From Mangrovimicrobium sp048323675 (GTDB taxonomy: Bacteria; Pseudomonadota; Gammaproteobacteria; Pseudomonadales; Halieaceae): a stretch of DNA of 64,000 bases. This document shows positions 43,539 through 52,964 of the stretch, in pieces. Under the pieces are notes generated by a model, which did no database searches, had not been told where the DNA came from, and saw only the letters and a program-made list of their open reading frames with translations. A program made the position numbers and the translations under genes. The stretch covers positions 320,161 through 384,160 of the forward strand of contig NZ_JBLWFK010000006.1 of the NCBI RefSeq assembly GCF_048323675.1, in the 5' to 3' direction. Each line of letters opens with the position of its first letter. Position 1 is the first letter of the stretch.

Positions 43539-44135
43539 TCAATCCTGGCCGCTTATCTGGTTGAGCAACCGGTCCAGCTCCCCCATTACCTGCTCGATGT
43601 CGTCGGCGCCGAGCAACTGGTACTTGATGTGCTCACCCAGCGGCAGCACCTGGGCGAGGGTCCAGGCGACCTGCCAGGGGTCGCCGTAATCCACCGACAG
43701 GTTCATGCTCTCAAGATGCGGATGGGTCTGCAGGTTGCGCAGCAGGTCGACCAGCGGCTGCCAGCGCGGCTGCATCTGCGCCGGCGGGGGCGCCGGGCGC
43801 AGCGCGATCTCGCCGATCAACAGGCCGTCGGGCTGGACTTCCGTGGCAAACAGGTCGAAACGTTCACCGCCTTCGATAGTCACCCCGAGCAGGCCGTCAG
43901 GTAACTGGTCCCAGTCCACGATGCGCGCGAGCGTGCCCCAGTCGCCCAGCTCCGGCGCCGCGCGGCCGCGCTCGGCGACCTCGCTGCCCCGGCGAATCCA
44001 CACCACGCCAAAGGGCTGACCCTCGCGCATGGAATCGCGCACCAGGGTGAGGTAACGCTGCTCGAAAATCCGCAGTGGCTGGTGCCCGCCGGGCATCAAC
44101 ACCGCGCCAAGCGGGAACAGGGGAAGGCGCGTCAC
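43539..44135 (-). CDS. LON substrate-binding domain protein
   Basis: 198 aa; an ATP-dependent protease LON N-terminal domain alone (LPLFPLGAVLMPGGHQPLRIFEQRYLTLV...GVVWI...GTLARIVDW), with no ATPase or protease. Such stand-alone proteins are common in proteobacteria and of unclear role. The GTG start at 44135 overlaps the preceding TGA by 4 nt (GTGTGA region), so coupled. Part of a five-gene run on this strand. Confidence 0.88.
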   Translation of the reverse strand: MTRLPLFPLGAVLMPGGHQPLRIFEQRYLTLVRDSMREGQPFGVVWIRRGSEVAERGRAAPELGDWGTLARIVDWDQLPDGLLGVTIEGGERFDLFATEVQPDGLLIGEIALRPAPPPAQMQPRWQPLVDLLRNLQTHPHLESMNLSVDYGDPWQVAWTLAQVLPLGEHIKYQLLGADDIEQVMGELDRLLNQISGQD

Positions 44136-44404
44136 ACCGGTCTCCCCGGCACCGGTGCGGTGGCAAACTCCATCTCGGTCAGCAGGCGCAGCGCCTCGCC
44201 GCGCCGGCTGCCGCAAAACGCCGGCTCCGGCTGGAAATCCGCACAGGCCTGCGGGCGCCGCGGGTCGCCGAACAGCGCGCAGCGCAGGGATGCGTCGAGG
44301 TGCACACAGCGCTCGCCGGCGGCCTTGCCCGCCGGCATGCCGTAGTAGGGGCGGGTTATCGAGGGGGCGATACAGCAGGCCCCGCAGTGCCGGCGACAGT
44401 CCAT
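44132..44404 (-). CDS. YkgJ-family cysteine cluster protein
   Basis: 90 aa. The Cys pattern CRRHCGACC ... ERCVHLD ... LRCALF ... ACADF ... AFCG matches the zinc/iron-chelating CxxxCxxCC family. Role unknown; a metal-binding function is inferred from Cys spacing. Its ATG is 1 nt from the stop of the MMPL exporter gene. Confidence 0.88.
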   Translation of the reverse strand: MDCRRHCGACCIAPSITRPYYGMPAGKAAGERCVHLDASLRCALFGDPRRPQACADFQPEPAFCGSRRGEALRLLTEMEFATAPVPGRPV

Positions 44405-44405
44405 G

Positions 44406-47006
44406 TCAGCGCCCCGGGCCCAGCGGCTTGCACAGGACGATCAGCACGGGCAGCAGCAGCAGCGCGCCCAGTACCGCCACGATCATCGCCAGCACGGTGA
44501 GCAGGCCGAAGTAGATGCTCGGCGTGAAGTTGGACAGGGTCAGCGTGGAGAAGCCGATGATCACCGTGAGTGTCGTGTAGTACATCGCCCGGCCGATACT
44601 GCTGTGGCAGCGGTGCAGCGCGGCGCGGTAGTCGTTGTCCACGGGGAACTCCCGCATATAGCGGTGCACGTAGTGGATGCAGTCGTCCACGCCGATGCCG
44701 ACGACGATCGCGGCGATGGTGATGGTCATGATATCCAGCGGAATGCCCACCAGGCCCATCACCCCCAGCACCAGGCCGGCCGCCAGCAGGTTGGGGGCGA
44801 GGGCGATCAGCGCCAGGGTGAGCGAGCGGAACAGCAGCAGGAACATCAACAGGATGGCGATGAATACCGCCCCGAGGGTGAGTATCTGCGAGCGGAACAG
44901 GCTCTGCAGCACGTCGTTGTAAAGCACCAGCATACCGGTGAGGTTGAGACGCTCCGGCGCAATGCCAATTCCCTCCACCAGGTAGTGGTGCAACTGCTTC
45001 AGGAACTGGTCCCGGCGCAGGGAGCGGCTGGTCTCCATTACCCGCACGCTGATCCGCGCCTCTTCGCTGTCGGGGGAAAAATACGGCTCGACCAGCATAT
45101 GCTTTACGTCGCCGGGCAGGCTTTTCTGCACGAGGGCCAGCTCGACGCTACCGATATCGTTGCCCAGCAGGCGCTTCACCACCGCGAAGGTCGTGGAGAG
45201 TGAAAGGACCTTGCCGGTTTCCGCCAGGGAGTCGACATAGTCGTGTACCGTGTCGATTTCACGCATGCCCTGCAGGCTGAACCAGTAACTGGGCTGGAAG
45301 TTTTCCGCGGCGGGTGCGGAGAAGTCCGCAGCGTCATCGGCGAACTCGTCGTCCCAGCCAGCGCCGCTGGCAGCGGGAGCCGCCGCGGCGAAATCGTCGG
45401 CGTCCTCGGCAAAGGGGTCGTCCTCGGCCACCGGTTGCGCTGCGCCGGGCCCGGTTTCCGGCGCCAGGCCGGGCAGCGGCGCGCCCTCCTCCGGCGCGGT
45501 AATCAGGATATCCAGCGGTATGGTGCCGCCGAGCGCCGCGTCCAGCAATTCCATGCCCTGGTAGATTTCCGTCGACTCGTGGAAGTAGTCGATAAAGCGG
45601 TTTTCCACCTGCAGGCGGCTGACCCCGACACCCACCAGGACCAGCAACAGCAGCGAGGCCACCACGATGGCCCTGCCATGGCGGTCGGCTATCCGGCCAA
45701 AGGCGGCGGTAACCGTCGGGTCGGAACCGGCGTGACGGCGGGCCCGGTCGATCGACCAGACCAGGATCAGGCAGGGCACCAGGATGAAGGACAGAACCAG
45801 CCCCACCGCGATACCCACGGTCATCATCCAGCCGAAATCGATCACCGGCTGGATGCCGGACACCACCAGTGAAACGAAGGCCACCACCGTGGTCAGCGCG
45901 GTGTATATACAGGGCACCGCCATCAGGCGCATGGCCTCGGACACCCGCGAGAACAGCGCCGAATCCGGCTCCGCCGCGTGCAATTCGCGGTAACGGACGA
46001 TCAGGTGAATACACACGGCGAGGGTGATAATCAGCAGCACCGCGACGAAATTCGAGGAAATCACCGTCATCCGCCAATCGAGGGCGGCCAGCAGGCCGAG
46101 CATAAGAACCACGGTGGCGCCGCAGGTAATGATCGGAATCGCCACCCAGCGCACCCGGCGGAAAATCACCGCCAGGACCAGCACCATGATGACCAGGATG
46201 GCGCTGCCGAAAGTCACCAGGTCGCTGCGGACGAAGCTGACCATATCCGCCGCGATCATCGGCACCCCGCCGACGAACAGGCGGGCCTGGCTTGCGTGGC
46301 CCGCGACCACGGCGCGCACCTTTTCCACCAGTTCGCTGTGGGCCTGGAGGATTTCGCCGGAACGCTGCTTGTAGCGCTGTTCGACGTCGTGCAGTTCGGT
46401 CCAGCCCTCGGCCGGCAGGGTGTGGGCGTCGCGCAGGTCGCGCAATTCCGTGCGCCGCTGCAACAGCGCATCGGCGCTGTGGTCGCGCAGCAGGTTAACC
46501 TGCACCGCGGTGACCGAGCCATCGCGGCTCACCAGCAGGTCGGCATAGATGGGGCTGGTGGTGAATTCCTTCAGGGCCAGGCTTCGGTCGACACCGGGAT
46601 CCCTGAGGCTCGGCAGTGGGTCCCCGGAAGTGACGTCGCGCAGGCTGACCGGCGGGCTTTCCAGCAGCGGTACGTCGAGTACGGTAACCACCGAGGACAC
46701 CCCCGGCAGCGCGCGCAATTCACCCGCCAGGCTGTCCAGCCCCTGCAGGGATGCGTCGCCCAGCAATTCGCCCGGCGGCTGCCAGGTGATGACCAGGAAC
46801 TCCTCGGTGGCGTAGCGCTCGCTGGCCTCGCGGAACAGCTTGAGCGCCGGGTCGCCCTGCAACATCAGGGAATCCGCAGAGGCGTCGATGCGGATTTTCG
46901 GCACCTGGGTCAGCGCGGCAATGACCAGCAGCGCCACCAGCACCAGCCAGGTTTTCGGGTGGCGCAGCACCAGCCACTGGTAGCCGCTGAAAATATGGTC
47001 GTTCAT
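44406..47006 (-). CDS. RND superfamily exporter (MMPL family)
   Basis: 866 aa. Two repeats of one helix, a large periplasmic loop (residues 30-240 and 440-640) and five helices give about 12 membrane segments. TM4-region ADxxxD/N-type acids are suggested by GIGVDDCIHYVHRYMREF. Such proteins export lipids or hydrophobic compounds (HpnN-like, MMPL). An Ala/Asp-rich insert (residues about 520-560) lies in the second loop. The ATG at 47006 overlaps the mpl stop as ATGA. Substrate unknown. Confidence 0.85.
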   Translation of the reverse strand: MNDHIFSGYQWLVLRHPKTWLVLVALLVIAALTQVPKIRIDASADSLMLQGDPALKLFREASERYATEEFLVITWQPPGELLGDASLQGLDSLAGELRALPGVSSVVTVLDVPLLESPPVSLRDVTSGDPLPSLRDPGVDRSLALKEFTTSPIYADLLVSRDGSVTAVQVNLLRDHSADALLQRRTELRDLRDAHTLPAEGWTELHDVEQRYKQRSGEILQAHSELVEKVRAVVAGHASQARLFVGGVPMIAADMVSFVRSDLVTFGSAILVIMVLVLAVIFRRVRWVAIPIITCGATVVLMLGLLAALDWRMTVISSNFVAVLLIITLAVCIHLIVRYRELHAAEPDSALFSRVSEAMRLMAVPCIYTALTTVVAFVSLVVSGIQPVIDFGWMMTVGIAVGLVLSFILVPCLILVWSIDRARRHAGSDPTVTAAFGRIADRHGRAIVVASLLLLVLVGVGVSRLQVENRFIDYFHESTEIYQGMELLDAALGGTIPLDILITAPEEGAPLPGLAPETGPGAAQPVAEDDPFAEDADDFAAAAPAASGAGWDDEFADDAADFSAPAAENFQPSYWFSLQGMREIDTVHDYVDSLAETGKVLSLSTTFAVVKRLLGNDIGSVELALVQKSLPGDVKHMLVEPYFSPDSEEARISVRVMETSRSLRRDQFLKQLHHYLVEGIGIAPERLNLTGMLVLYNDVLQSLFRSQILTLGAVFIAILLMFLLLFRSLTLALIALAPNLLAAGLVLGVMGLVGIPLDIMTITIAAIVVGIGVDDCIHYVHRYMREFPVDNDYRAALHRCHSSIGRAMYYTTLTVIIGFSTLTLSNFTPSIYFGLLTVLAMIVAVLGALLLLPVLIVLCKPLGPGR

Positions 47007-48373
47007 GCACGTTGCTCCAGTGCCGCCAGCAACTTGCCGTGGATACCACCAAAGCCACCATTGCTCATCACCACTACCCGGTCGCCGCTGCGGGCTTCCG
47101 CGCTTACCGCGTCGACCAGGGCGTCGATATCGCGGAGCAGGTCCGCCGGTACCGGGCTAGTGTCGATCACCTGTTTCAGCGACCAGTCGAGGCCTTCCGG
47201 CTGGTACCAGAAAACGCGATCCGCAGCCGCGGTGGACGATGCCAGCCGCGCCCGGTGCTCGCCCATGCGCATGGTGTTGGAGCGCGGTTCGATCAGGGCG
47301 ATCAGGCGTCCCTCGCCACCGCGGGCGCGCATGCCCTCCAGGGTGGTCGCTATCGCCGTGGGATGGTGGGCGAAGTCGTCGTAGACCTCGATGCCCGCCA
47401 CCGTGCCCAGCAGTTCGAGTCGCCGCTTCACTCCCTCGAAAAGGGCCATGGCCTCGGCGCTGACCGCCAGCGGCACGCCGACATGGTGCGCCGCGGCCGC
47501 GGCGACCAGGGCATTCTCGAGATTGTGGCGACCGCAGTAACGCCAGCTCACCTGCGCGCGCGCGCCGGCCGGCGCGACCAGTTCGAAGGACGAGGCATCG
47601 GCGGCCAGCAGCTGCGCGCGCCAGTCGGCCTCGCCATCGATGGCAGTGGTGGTGCGCGGCGTCCAGCAGCCCTGCGCCAGGGTCGCGGCGATGGCGTCGT
47701 GGCCGGCCGGGTGCACGATCATGCCCGCGCCGGGCACCGTGCGCACCAGGTGGTGGAACTGGCGCTGGATGGCGGCGAGGTCGGGAAAGATATCGGCGTG
47801 GTCGAACTCGAGGTTGTTGATCACCAGGGTCCGCGGCCGGTAGTGCACGAACTTGGAACGCTTGTCGAAGAAGGCGGTGTCGTACTCGTCCGCCTCGACC
47901 ACGAAGAAGTCGGTGTCGCCGCGGCGGGCGGAGATGCCGAAGTTACCGGGCACGCCGCCGATCAGGAAGCCCGGGGCCATGCCGGCGTAATCCAGTATCC
48001 AGGCCAGCAGGCTGCTGCTGGTGGTCTTGCCGTGGGTGCCGGAAACCGCCAGCACCCACTTGTCCTGCAGCACGTTCTCGGCCAGCCACTGGGGACCCGA
48101 GGTATAGCGGAGCCCGGCATCGAGCATGTATTCGACGGCCGGGTTGCCGCGGGTCATGGCGTTGCCCACCACCACGCAGTCGGGGGCGGGCTGCAGGTGC
48201 TCGGGCGCGTAGCCTTCCTGCAGGGTAATGCCGGCGGCCTCGAGCTGGGTGCTCATGGGCGGGTAGACGTTGGCATCGGAGCCGGAGACGGTGTAGCCCT
48301 GTTCCCTGGCCAGCAGGGCGATTCCCCCCATGAAGGTCCCGCAGATTCCCAGGATATGTATGTGGCCTTTCAA
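47003..48373 (-). CDS. mpl: UDP-N-acetylmuramate:L-Ala-gamma-D-Glu-meso-DAP ligase
   Basis: 456 aa Mur-ligase-family enzyme that recycles the peptidoglycan tripeptide. N-terminal GHIHILGICGTFMGGIALLA, ATP-binding VSGTHGKTTSSSLLAW, VEADEYDTAFFDKRSKFVHY, and DDFAHHPTAI of the C-domain. The start is TTG at 48373 behind GGAGACAGC; nearby in-frame codons give a non-family N-terminus. Its stop overlaps the exporter start. Confidence 0.93.
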   Translation of the reverse strand: MKGHIHILGICGTFMGGIALLAREQGYTVSGSDANVYPPMSTQLEAAGITLQEGYAPEHLQPAPDCVVVGNAMTRGNPAVEYMLDAGLRYTSGPQWLAENVLQDKWVLAVSGTHGKTTSSSLLAWILDYAGMAPGFLIGGVPGNFGISARRGDTDFFVVEADEYDTAFFDKRSKFVHYRPRTLVINNLEFDHADIFPDLAAIQRQFHHLVRTVPGAGMIVHPAGHDAIAATLAQGCWTPRTTTAIDGEADWRAQLLAADASSFELVAPAGARAQVSWRYCGRHNLENALVAAAAAHHVGVPLAVSAEAMALFEGVKRRLELLGTVAGIEVYDDFAHHPTAIATTLEGMRARGGEGRLIALIEPRSNTMRMGEHRARLASSTAAADRVFWYQPEGLDWSLKQVIDTSPVPADLLRDIDALVDAVSAEARSGDRVVVMSNGGFGGIHGKLLAALEQRA

Positions 48374-48685
48374 ACAGCTGTCTCCATTCAGTGGCGGCAC
48401 ATGTTAGCACGCGTATTCGGGAGGCCACAGGCGTTGGCGGTGTACTTTGCAGGGATTGGTAGTTTCACAGTTGTCCGGAGACGGAAGCCGCATTGTATCG
48501 TGCTGGTTTTTACACTTCGACCGCACAGTTGGGGGGGGAGCGCTGTAGCCCGGCCCGGAGCCACAAAATTTCTGCATCGGAAAGCGCTGGCCACCCAATC
48601 AGGGCTGACGAAATTTGATCGCCCCCATGATTCCCGTATCATACGCGGGAGTTGCCCGAGCCAATTCCCTACCGAGACAATCCCG
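48374..48685. other. intergenic region between mpl and PPi-PFK
   Basis: 312 bp between divergent genes. A G8 run lies at 48531-48538. Promoters for both genes must be here but no clear boxes were found. An open frame continues through it from the mpl antisense into the PFK gene and is not coding. Confidence 0.5.
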
Positions 48686-49948
48686 ATGCCCAAGAAAAAC
48701 GCGTTCTACGCTCAATCCGGTGGCGTGACCGCCGTCATCAACGCCTCTGCCTGTGGCGTCATCGAGACCGCGCGCAAGCACCGCGGCAAGATCGGCAAGG
48801 TACTGGCGGGGCGCAACGGGATTATCGGCGCACTGCGCGAGGAGCTGATCGACACCAGCAAGGAAAGCAGCAAGGCGATCCACGGCCTGATGACCACACC
48901 GTCCGGTGCTTTCGGTTCCTGCCGCCACAAGATGAAGAGCCTGGAGGAGAACCGCGCCGAGTACGAGCGCCTGATCGAGGTGTTCGCTGCGCACGATATC
49001 GGTTACTTCTTTTATAACGGCGGCGGCGACTCCGCCGACACCTGCCTCAAGGTGTCCCAGCTCAGCGAGTCCATGGGCTACCCGCTGCAGGCGATTCACG
49101 TTCCCAAGACCATCGACAACGACCTGCCCCTGACCGACAACTGCCCGGGCTTCGGGTCGGTGGCCAAGTACGTGGCGATTTCCACCCGCGAGGCGGCGCT
49201 GGATGTCGCCTCCATGTGCGAGTCGTCAACCAAGGTGTTCATCCTCGAGGTGATGGGCCGCCACGCGGGCTGGATTGCCGCGGCATCCGGGCTTGCCGCC
49301 GAGAAGGAGGGGGACGCGCCGCATATCATCCTGTTCCCGGAAATTGCCTTCAACCGCGAGAAATTCCTCAAGCGGGTGCAAAGCACGGTGAAGAAGTACG
49401 GCTACTGCGTGGTGGTGGCCTCCGAGGGCGCCCAGTACAAGGACGGCACCTTCCTCTCCGAATCCGGCCTGCGCGACGCCTTCGGCCACGCCCAGTTGGG
49501 CGGGCTGGCGCCGATGCTGGCGCAAATGATCAAGGACGAGCTCGGTTACAAGTACCACTGGGCGGTGGCCGACTACCTGCAGCGGGCAGCGCGGCATATC
49601 GCCTCGCAGACCGACCTCGACCAGGCCTACGCGGTGGGCGAAGCGGCAGTGGAAATGGCGCTGGCGGGCAAGAACTCGGTCATGCCCGCGATCCAGCGCG
49701 GCACGGGCAAGCGCTACAGCTGGAAGATCGTCGAGGCTCCCCTGGACAAGGTGGCCAATGTCGAGAAGATGATGCCGCGCAGCTACATCAGCCGCGATGG
49801 GTTCAATATTACCGATGCCGCCCGCGACTACCTCGAGCCCCTGATCCAGGGCGAGGCCTACCCCGGCTACCGCCGCGGCATGCCCGAGTACGTCACCCTG
49901 AAGAACCAGCTGGTGCCAAAACGCCTGAAGACCCGATTCAAGCTGTAA
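48686..49948 (+). CDS. pfp: pyrophosphate-dependent 6-phosphofructokinase
   Basis: 420 aa. Family A PFK. Substrate loop PKTIDNDLPLTDN has Lys where ATP enzymes have Gly, the signature of PPi use; GGGDSADTC is the phosphate-donor loop; VMGRHAGWIAA binds fructose 6-phosphate. Reversible: PPi + F6P to F1,6BP + Pi. The ATG at 48686 gives the family N-terminus (MPKKNAFYAQSGGVTAVINAS). The neighbouring ppa gene hydrolyses the same PPi. Confidence 0.93.
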   Translation: MPKKNAFYAQSGGVTAVINASACGVIETARKHRGKIGKVLAGRNGIIGALREELIDTSKESSKAIHGLMTTPSGAFGSCRHKMKSLEENRAEYERLIEVFAAHDIGYFFYNGGGDSADTCLKVSQLSESMGYPLQAIHVPKTIDNDLPLTDNCPGFGSVAKYVAISTREAALDVASMCESSTKVFILEVMGRHAGWIAAASGLAAEKEGDAPHIILFPEIAFNREKFLKRVQSTVKKYGYCVVVASEGAQYKDGTFLSESGLRDAFGHAQLGGLAPMLAQMIKDELGYKYHWAVADYLQRAARHIASQTDLDQAYAVGEAAVEMALAGKNSVMPAIQRGTGKRYSWKIVEAPLDKVANVEKMMPRSYISRDGFNITDAARDYLEPLIQGEAYPGYRRGMPEYVTLKNQLVPKRLKTRFKL

Positions 49949-50118
49949 GCACCGCCGCCGAGTAACGGCAAATCCGGCAGCACAACCCGGAAATTCCTGC
50001 TCTCCCGGCAGTGAAAATTCCCCGGGAGCGGGGATTTCAGGGCGCAAAGCCGGTACAATGCGCGCCACTTGAGGAGCCCGCAGCGCGGGCGTTATCCCCT
50101 TTTTCCGGAGGAACACCC

Positions 50119-50757
50119 ATGTACAGCAATCGCGATTTCAACCGCTGGCGCCGTCACCCCTGGCACGGCCTGCACGCCCGCAACAACGAGTCCCCCGAGG
50201 ACATCGTTAACGTCTACATCGAAATGACTCCCGATGACGTCGTGAAGTACGAGCTGGACAAGGCTTCCGGCTTCCTGATGGTCGACCGCCCCCAGCGCAC
50301 CACCTCCAGCCCGCCCGCGCTGTACGGCTTCATTCCCCGCACCTACTGTGCCGAGGAAGTGGCCAAGCGCTGCCCGGACGCCGCCGAAGCTGACGGCGAC
50401 CCGCTGGATATCTGCGTGTTCTCCGAGCGCCACATCACCCGTGCCGACATCATCCTGAAGGCCCGCGTGGTTGGCGGTATCCAGATGATCGACGGCGGCG
50501 AAGCCGACGACAAGATCGTCGCGGTACTCGAAGGCGACAACATCTGGGGCGACGTGCAGGACATCACCGACCTGCCCAGCATCAAGGCGGAGCGCCTGCA
50601 GCACTACTTCTCCACCTACAAGATGATTCCCGGCAAGAACGTCGACATCAAGGTCGACTACGTCTACGGCCGCGAGGAAGCCCTGAAGGTGATCGCCGCT
50701 GCCGAGAAAGACTACTGGAACCACTACGGCCACCTGCACGAGCAGGCCAAGGGCTAA
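50119..50757 (+). CDS. ppa: inorganic pyrophosphatase
   Basis: 212 aa family I soluble PPase, somewhat longer than E. coli Ppa (176). Signature DGDPLDICVF, with earlier Lys/Arg/Tyr (FLMVDRPQRTTSSPPALYGFIPRTYC) and EGDNIWGDVQDITDLP. Pulls biosynthetic reactions forward by hydrolysing PPi. CCGGAGGAACA precedes the ATG. 170 bp after pfp; separate promoter probable. Terminator follows. Confidence 0.95.
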   Translation: MYSNRDFNRWRRHPWHGLHARNNESPEDIVNVYIEMTPDDVVKYELDKASGFLMVDRPQRTTSSPPALYGFIPRTYCAEEVAKRCPDAAEADGDPLDICVFSERHITRADIILKARVVGGIQMIDGGEADDKIVAVLEGDNIWGDVQDITDLPSIKAERLQHYFSTYKMIPGKNVDIKVDYVYGREEALKVIAAAEKDYWNHYGHLHEQAKG

Positions 50758-50767
50758 GCGTTCCCCC

Positions 50768-50807
50768 ACGAGTGCCTGCCCCGGGCGGGCACTCGTCTCC
50801 CTTCCGG
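50768..50807 (+). terminator. terminator after ppa
   Basis: ACGAGTGCC (50768-50776) and GGCACTCGT (50788-50796) form a perfect 9-bp stem around a GC-rich loop, followed by a pyrimidine-rich tract (CTCCCTTCC). Works for ppa; the M15 peptidase gene converges from the other side. Confidence 0.75.
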
Positions 50808-50867
50808 CCCCACCGCATTACTTCCCCACTGCCGCAACACCTGCCACAGGTTTCACGCCGCCAACGC

Positions 50868-51569
50868 TCAGGACTGCGGACACCAGCCCGCGGGCACTGC
50901 CACATAGCGCACCAGCAGGGCGTCGAGTTCCGCTTCGACGGCATCCAGCAATTCCAGTTCGCCGCGCCAGCAGTCCAGCAACACCTGCGGGGACACACGG
51001 CTCTCGCAGTAGCGCGCCGCCGGCGCAAAGGAAAGGTGCCAGCGCTCGGGGGCAACGCCGCCGCGATCCTCGTTATAGGGGCGGTAAAAGCCCCGGGATT
51101 CACCCTGCGCCATCCGCTGGTCGAGCCAGTCGTGCAGGGGGGCGAAGGGACCCGGTGCCCAGACCTCCTGCGGGGACAGCTGGACCGCGTAGTCCGGGGC
51201 TACCGCCGCAGCATCGTAGACATCGAGATCGGTACCCCAGTGGTGCCTGGAAGTCCCCGGCAGGGCGGAGAAGCGCAGGATGGCCCGCAGTTTTTCCGCC
51301 GGGCCGAGCGCGGCGAGGTCGACGGGCTGGCCGGCGTCGTCGTGCACCGGTCGTAGGCCGCGCGCCTTGCCGTTGAAAATTGCCAGCTGGCGCTCGAAGG
51401 AGCGGAAACTGCTGGCGATGGCGAGGTCAAATCCCGCCTCCCGGGCGTCCGCCTGCAGCAAGGCGAAGGCCCGCGCGGCTGCGGGTTGCAGGCGATGCTC
51501 ACCGGCGACGTCCACCAGATGGGAGGCGTCGCGCCCGGTCAGTTGCGCCGGGGTCAGGATTTCATTCAC
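50868..51569 (-). CDS. M15-family D-alanyl-D-alanine carboxypeptidase-like protein
   Basis: 233 aa VanY/DacB-type Zn peptidase: SSFRSFERQLAIF, zinc ligands His/Asp in SRHHWGTDLDVYD and His in PERWHLSF. No signal peptide visible, so location unclear. Starts at GTG 51569, 8 nt inside sfsA. Cleaves peptidoglycan stem peptides by family. Confidence 0.85.
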   Translation of the reverse strand: MNEILTPAQLTGRDASHLVDVAGEHRLQPAAARAFALLQADAREAGFDLAIASSFRSFERQLAIFNGKARGLRPVHDDAGQPVDLAALGPAEKLRAILRFSALPGTSRHHWGTDLDVYDAAAVAPDYAVQLSPQEVWAPGPFAPLHDWLDQRMAQGESRGFYRPYNEDRGGVAPERWHLSFAPAARYCESRVSPQVLLDCWRGELELLDAVEAELDALLVRYVAVPAGWCPQS

Positions 51570-52293
51570 CGCCGCTTACCGGGTCGAGGGTAAACGGCAG
51601 CGGGCGCGCCAGCTGGATTCCCTGCGGGGTGACATCGGCGCCCCAGGCCAGCACCTCGACCCCCTCCGCGATTCCCTGCTGCAGCGCGTCGCGATAGGCC
51701 GGGTCGATCGCGCCGGCGGCGCTGACCCGCTTGATGCCGGTGTGGAAGACACAGAAAAACAGCAGCGCCCGGGTATCCCCGCCGGCGACCAGTGCCAGTT
51801 CGCGGATATGCTTGCGGCCGCGCTCGCTGACCGCATCGGGGAACAGGCCCTGGCCATCCGCCACACACAGGGTGACGCACTTCACTTCCACGAACACGCG
51901 CCCGGCGCTGCCCTCCAGCAGCAGGTCGGCCCGGCTGCCCTCGCCGTACTTCACCTCGCGGCGGATATCCGGGTAGGCCTCGAAACCGGGGATCACCCCC
52001 TGTTCGAACGCCGCCTGCACCACCTTGTTGGCGCGCGCCGAGTGGATGCAGGCCATCCCCGCCGCGGTCTCCACCAGCTCCCAGGTATAGGGGTACTTGC
52101 GGGTGCGGGAGGCAGAATGCGAGAGCCACACCCGGCTGCCGGGCTCCGCACAGCCGGTCATGGCGCCGGTGTTGGGGCAGTGCACGGTGATTTGCTCGCC
52201 GCTGTCCAGTTGCACGTCGGCGAGGAAGCGCTTGTAGCGGCGCAACAGGCGACCGCTGGCAAGACCGTCCACCGCAGCTTGGGGTTGTGTCAT
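51562..52293 (-). CDS. sfsA: sugar fermentation stimulation protein SfsA
   Basis: 243 aa. Motifs RRYKRFLADV, CPNTGAM, SxSxxRKYPYTWELV and DIRREVKYGEGSRADLLLE, FVEVKCVTL are typical; fold is restriction-endonuclease-like with an OB part. Role unclear (DNA-binding regulator/nuclease). ATG at 52293 fits the family; upstream in-frame ATGs give Arg/Pro-rich additions. Confidence 0.93.
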   Translation of the reverse strand: MTQPQAAVDGLASGRLLRRYKRFLADVQLDSGEQITVHCPNTGAMTGCAEPGSRVWLSHSASRTRKYPYTWELVETAAGMACIHSARANKVVQAAFEQGVIPGFEAYPDIRREVKYGEGSRADLLLEGSAGRVFVEVKCVTLCVADGQGLFPDAVSERGRKHIRELALVAGGDTRALLFFCVFHTGIKRVSAAGAIDPAYRDALQQGIAEGVEVLAWGADVTPQGIQLARPLPFTLDPVSGGE

Positions 52294-52505
52294 GAATCGA
52301 GGGCTCCCGCGGGTTTCGGGCATTCTAGCAATCGCCGGAAACGGGGCAAACCGGTCTCTGCAACGCCCCCGCAAAGCCGTTGAAAAACAGTGGCGTAGCC
52401 CGCATGAATCTGGTAGTTTCTCCGCCCTCGACTGGCGGCTGGATGCAACGACCGCCGGTTTACTGTGAGTATTGTGTCGTTTGTTTTACCGTATGGGACA
52501 AAACC

Positions 52506-52958
52506 ATGCCGAAAGCAGCCAAGAAACCTGCCGCTAAATCCGCTTCTGACTTCAAGAACTTCACGCCCTACAAGCCAAAGAAGGGTGAGGAGTACATGAA
52601 CGACGAGCAAAAGGACCATTTCCGGGCGATTCTGCTCAACTGGAAATCCGAACTGATGCAGGAAGTCGACCGCACCGTTACCCATATGAAGGACGAAGCG
52701 GCCAACTTCCCCGATCCCGCCGACCGCGCGACCCAGGAAGAAGAGTTCAGCCTTGAACTCCGCACCCGCGATCGCGAGCGCAAGCTGATCAAGAAAATCG
52801 ACTCCACCATGGAGCGCATCGACCAGGACGACTACGGCTACTGCGATGCCTGCGGTATCGAGATCGGCATCAAGCGCCTGGAAGCCCGTCCCACCGCCAG
52901 CCTCTGCATCGATTGCAAGACCCTGGACGAAATCAAGGAACGCCAGGAACTGGGCTGA
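52506..52958 (+). CDS. dksA: RNA polymerase-binding transcription factor DksA
   Basis: 150 aa, nearly identical to E. coli DksA in pattern. Coiled coil with the tip DxxDxA (DPADRA), zinc ribbon CDAC...CIDC, and the lysine-rich N-terminus (PKAAKKPAAK). Works with ppGpp at RNA polymerase's secondary channel. The 212-bp upstream region holds its promoter. gluQ follows 6 bp after the stop. Confidence 0.97.
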   Translation: MPKAAKKPAAKSASDFKNFTPYKPKKGEEYMNDEQKDHFRAILLNWKSELMQEVDRTVTHMKDEAANFPDPADRATQEEEFSLELRTRDRERKLIKKIDSTMERIDQDDYGYCDACGIEIGIKRLEARPTASLCIDCKTLDEIKERQELG

Positions 52959-52964
52959 GGCGCC

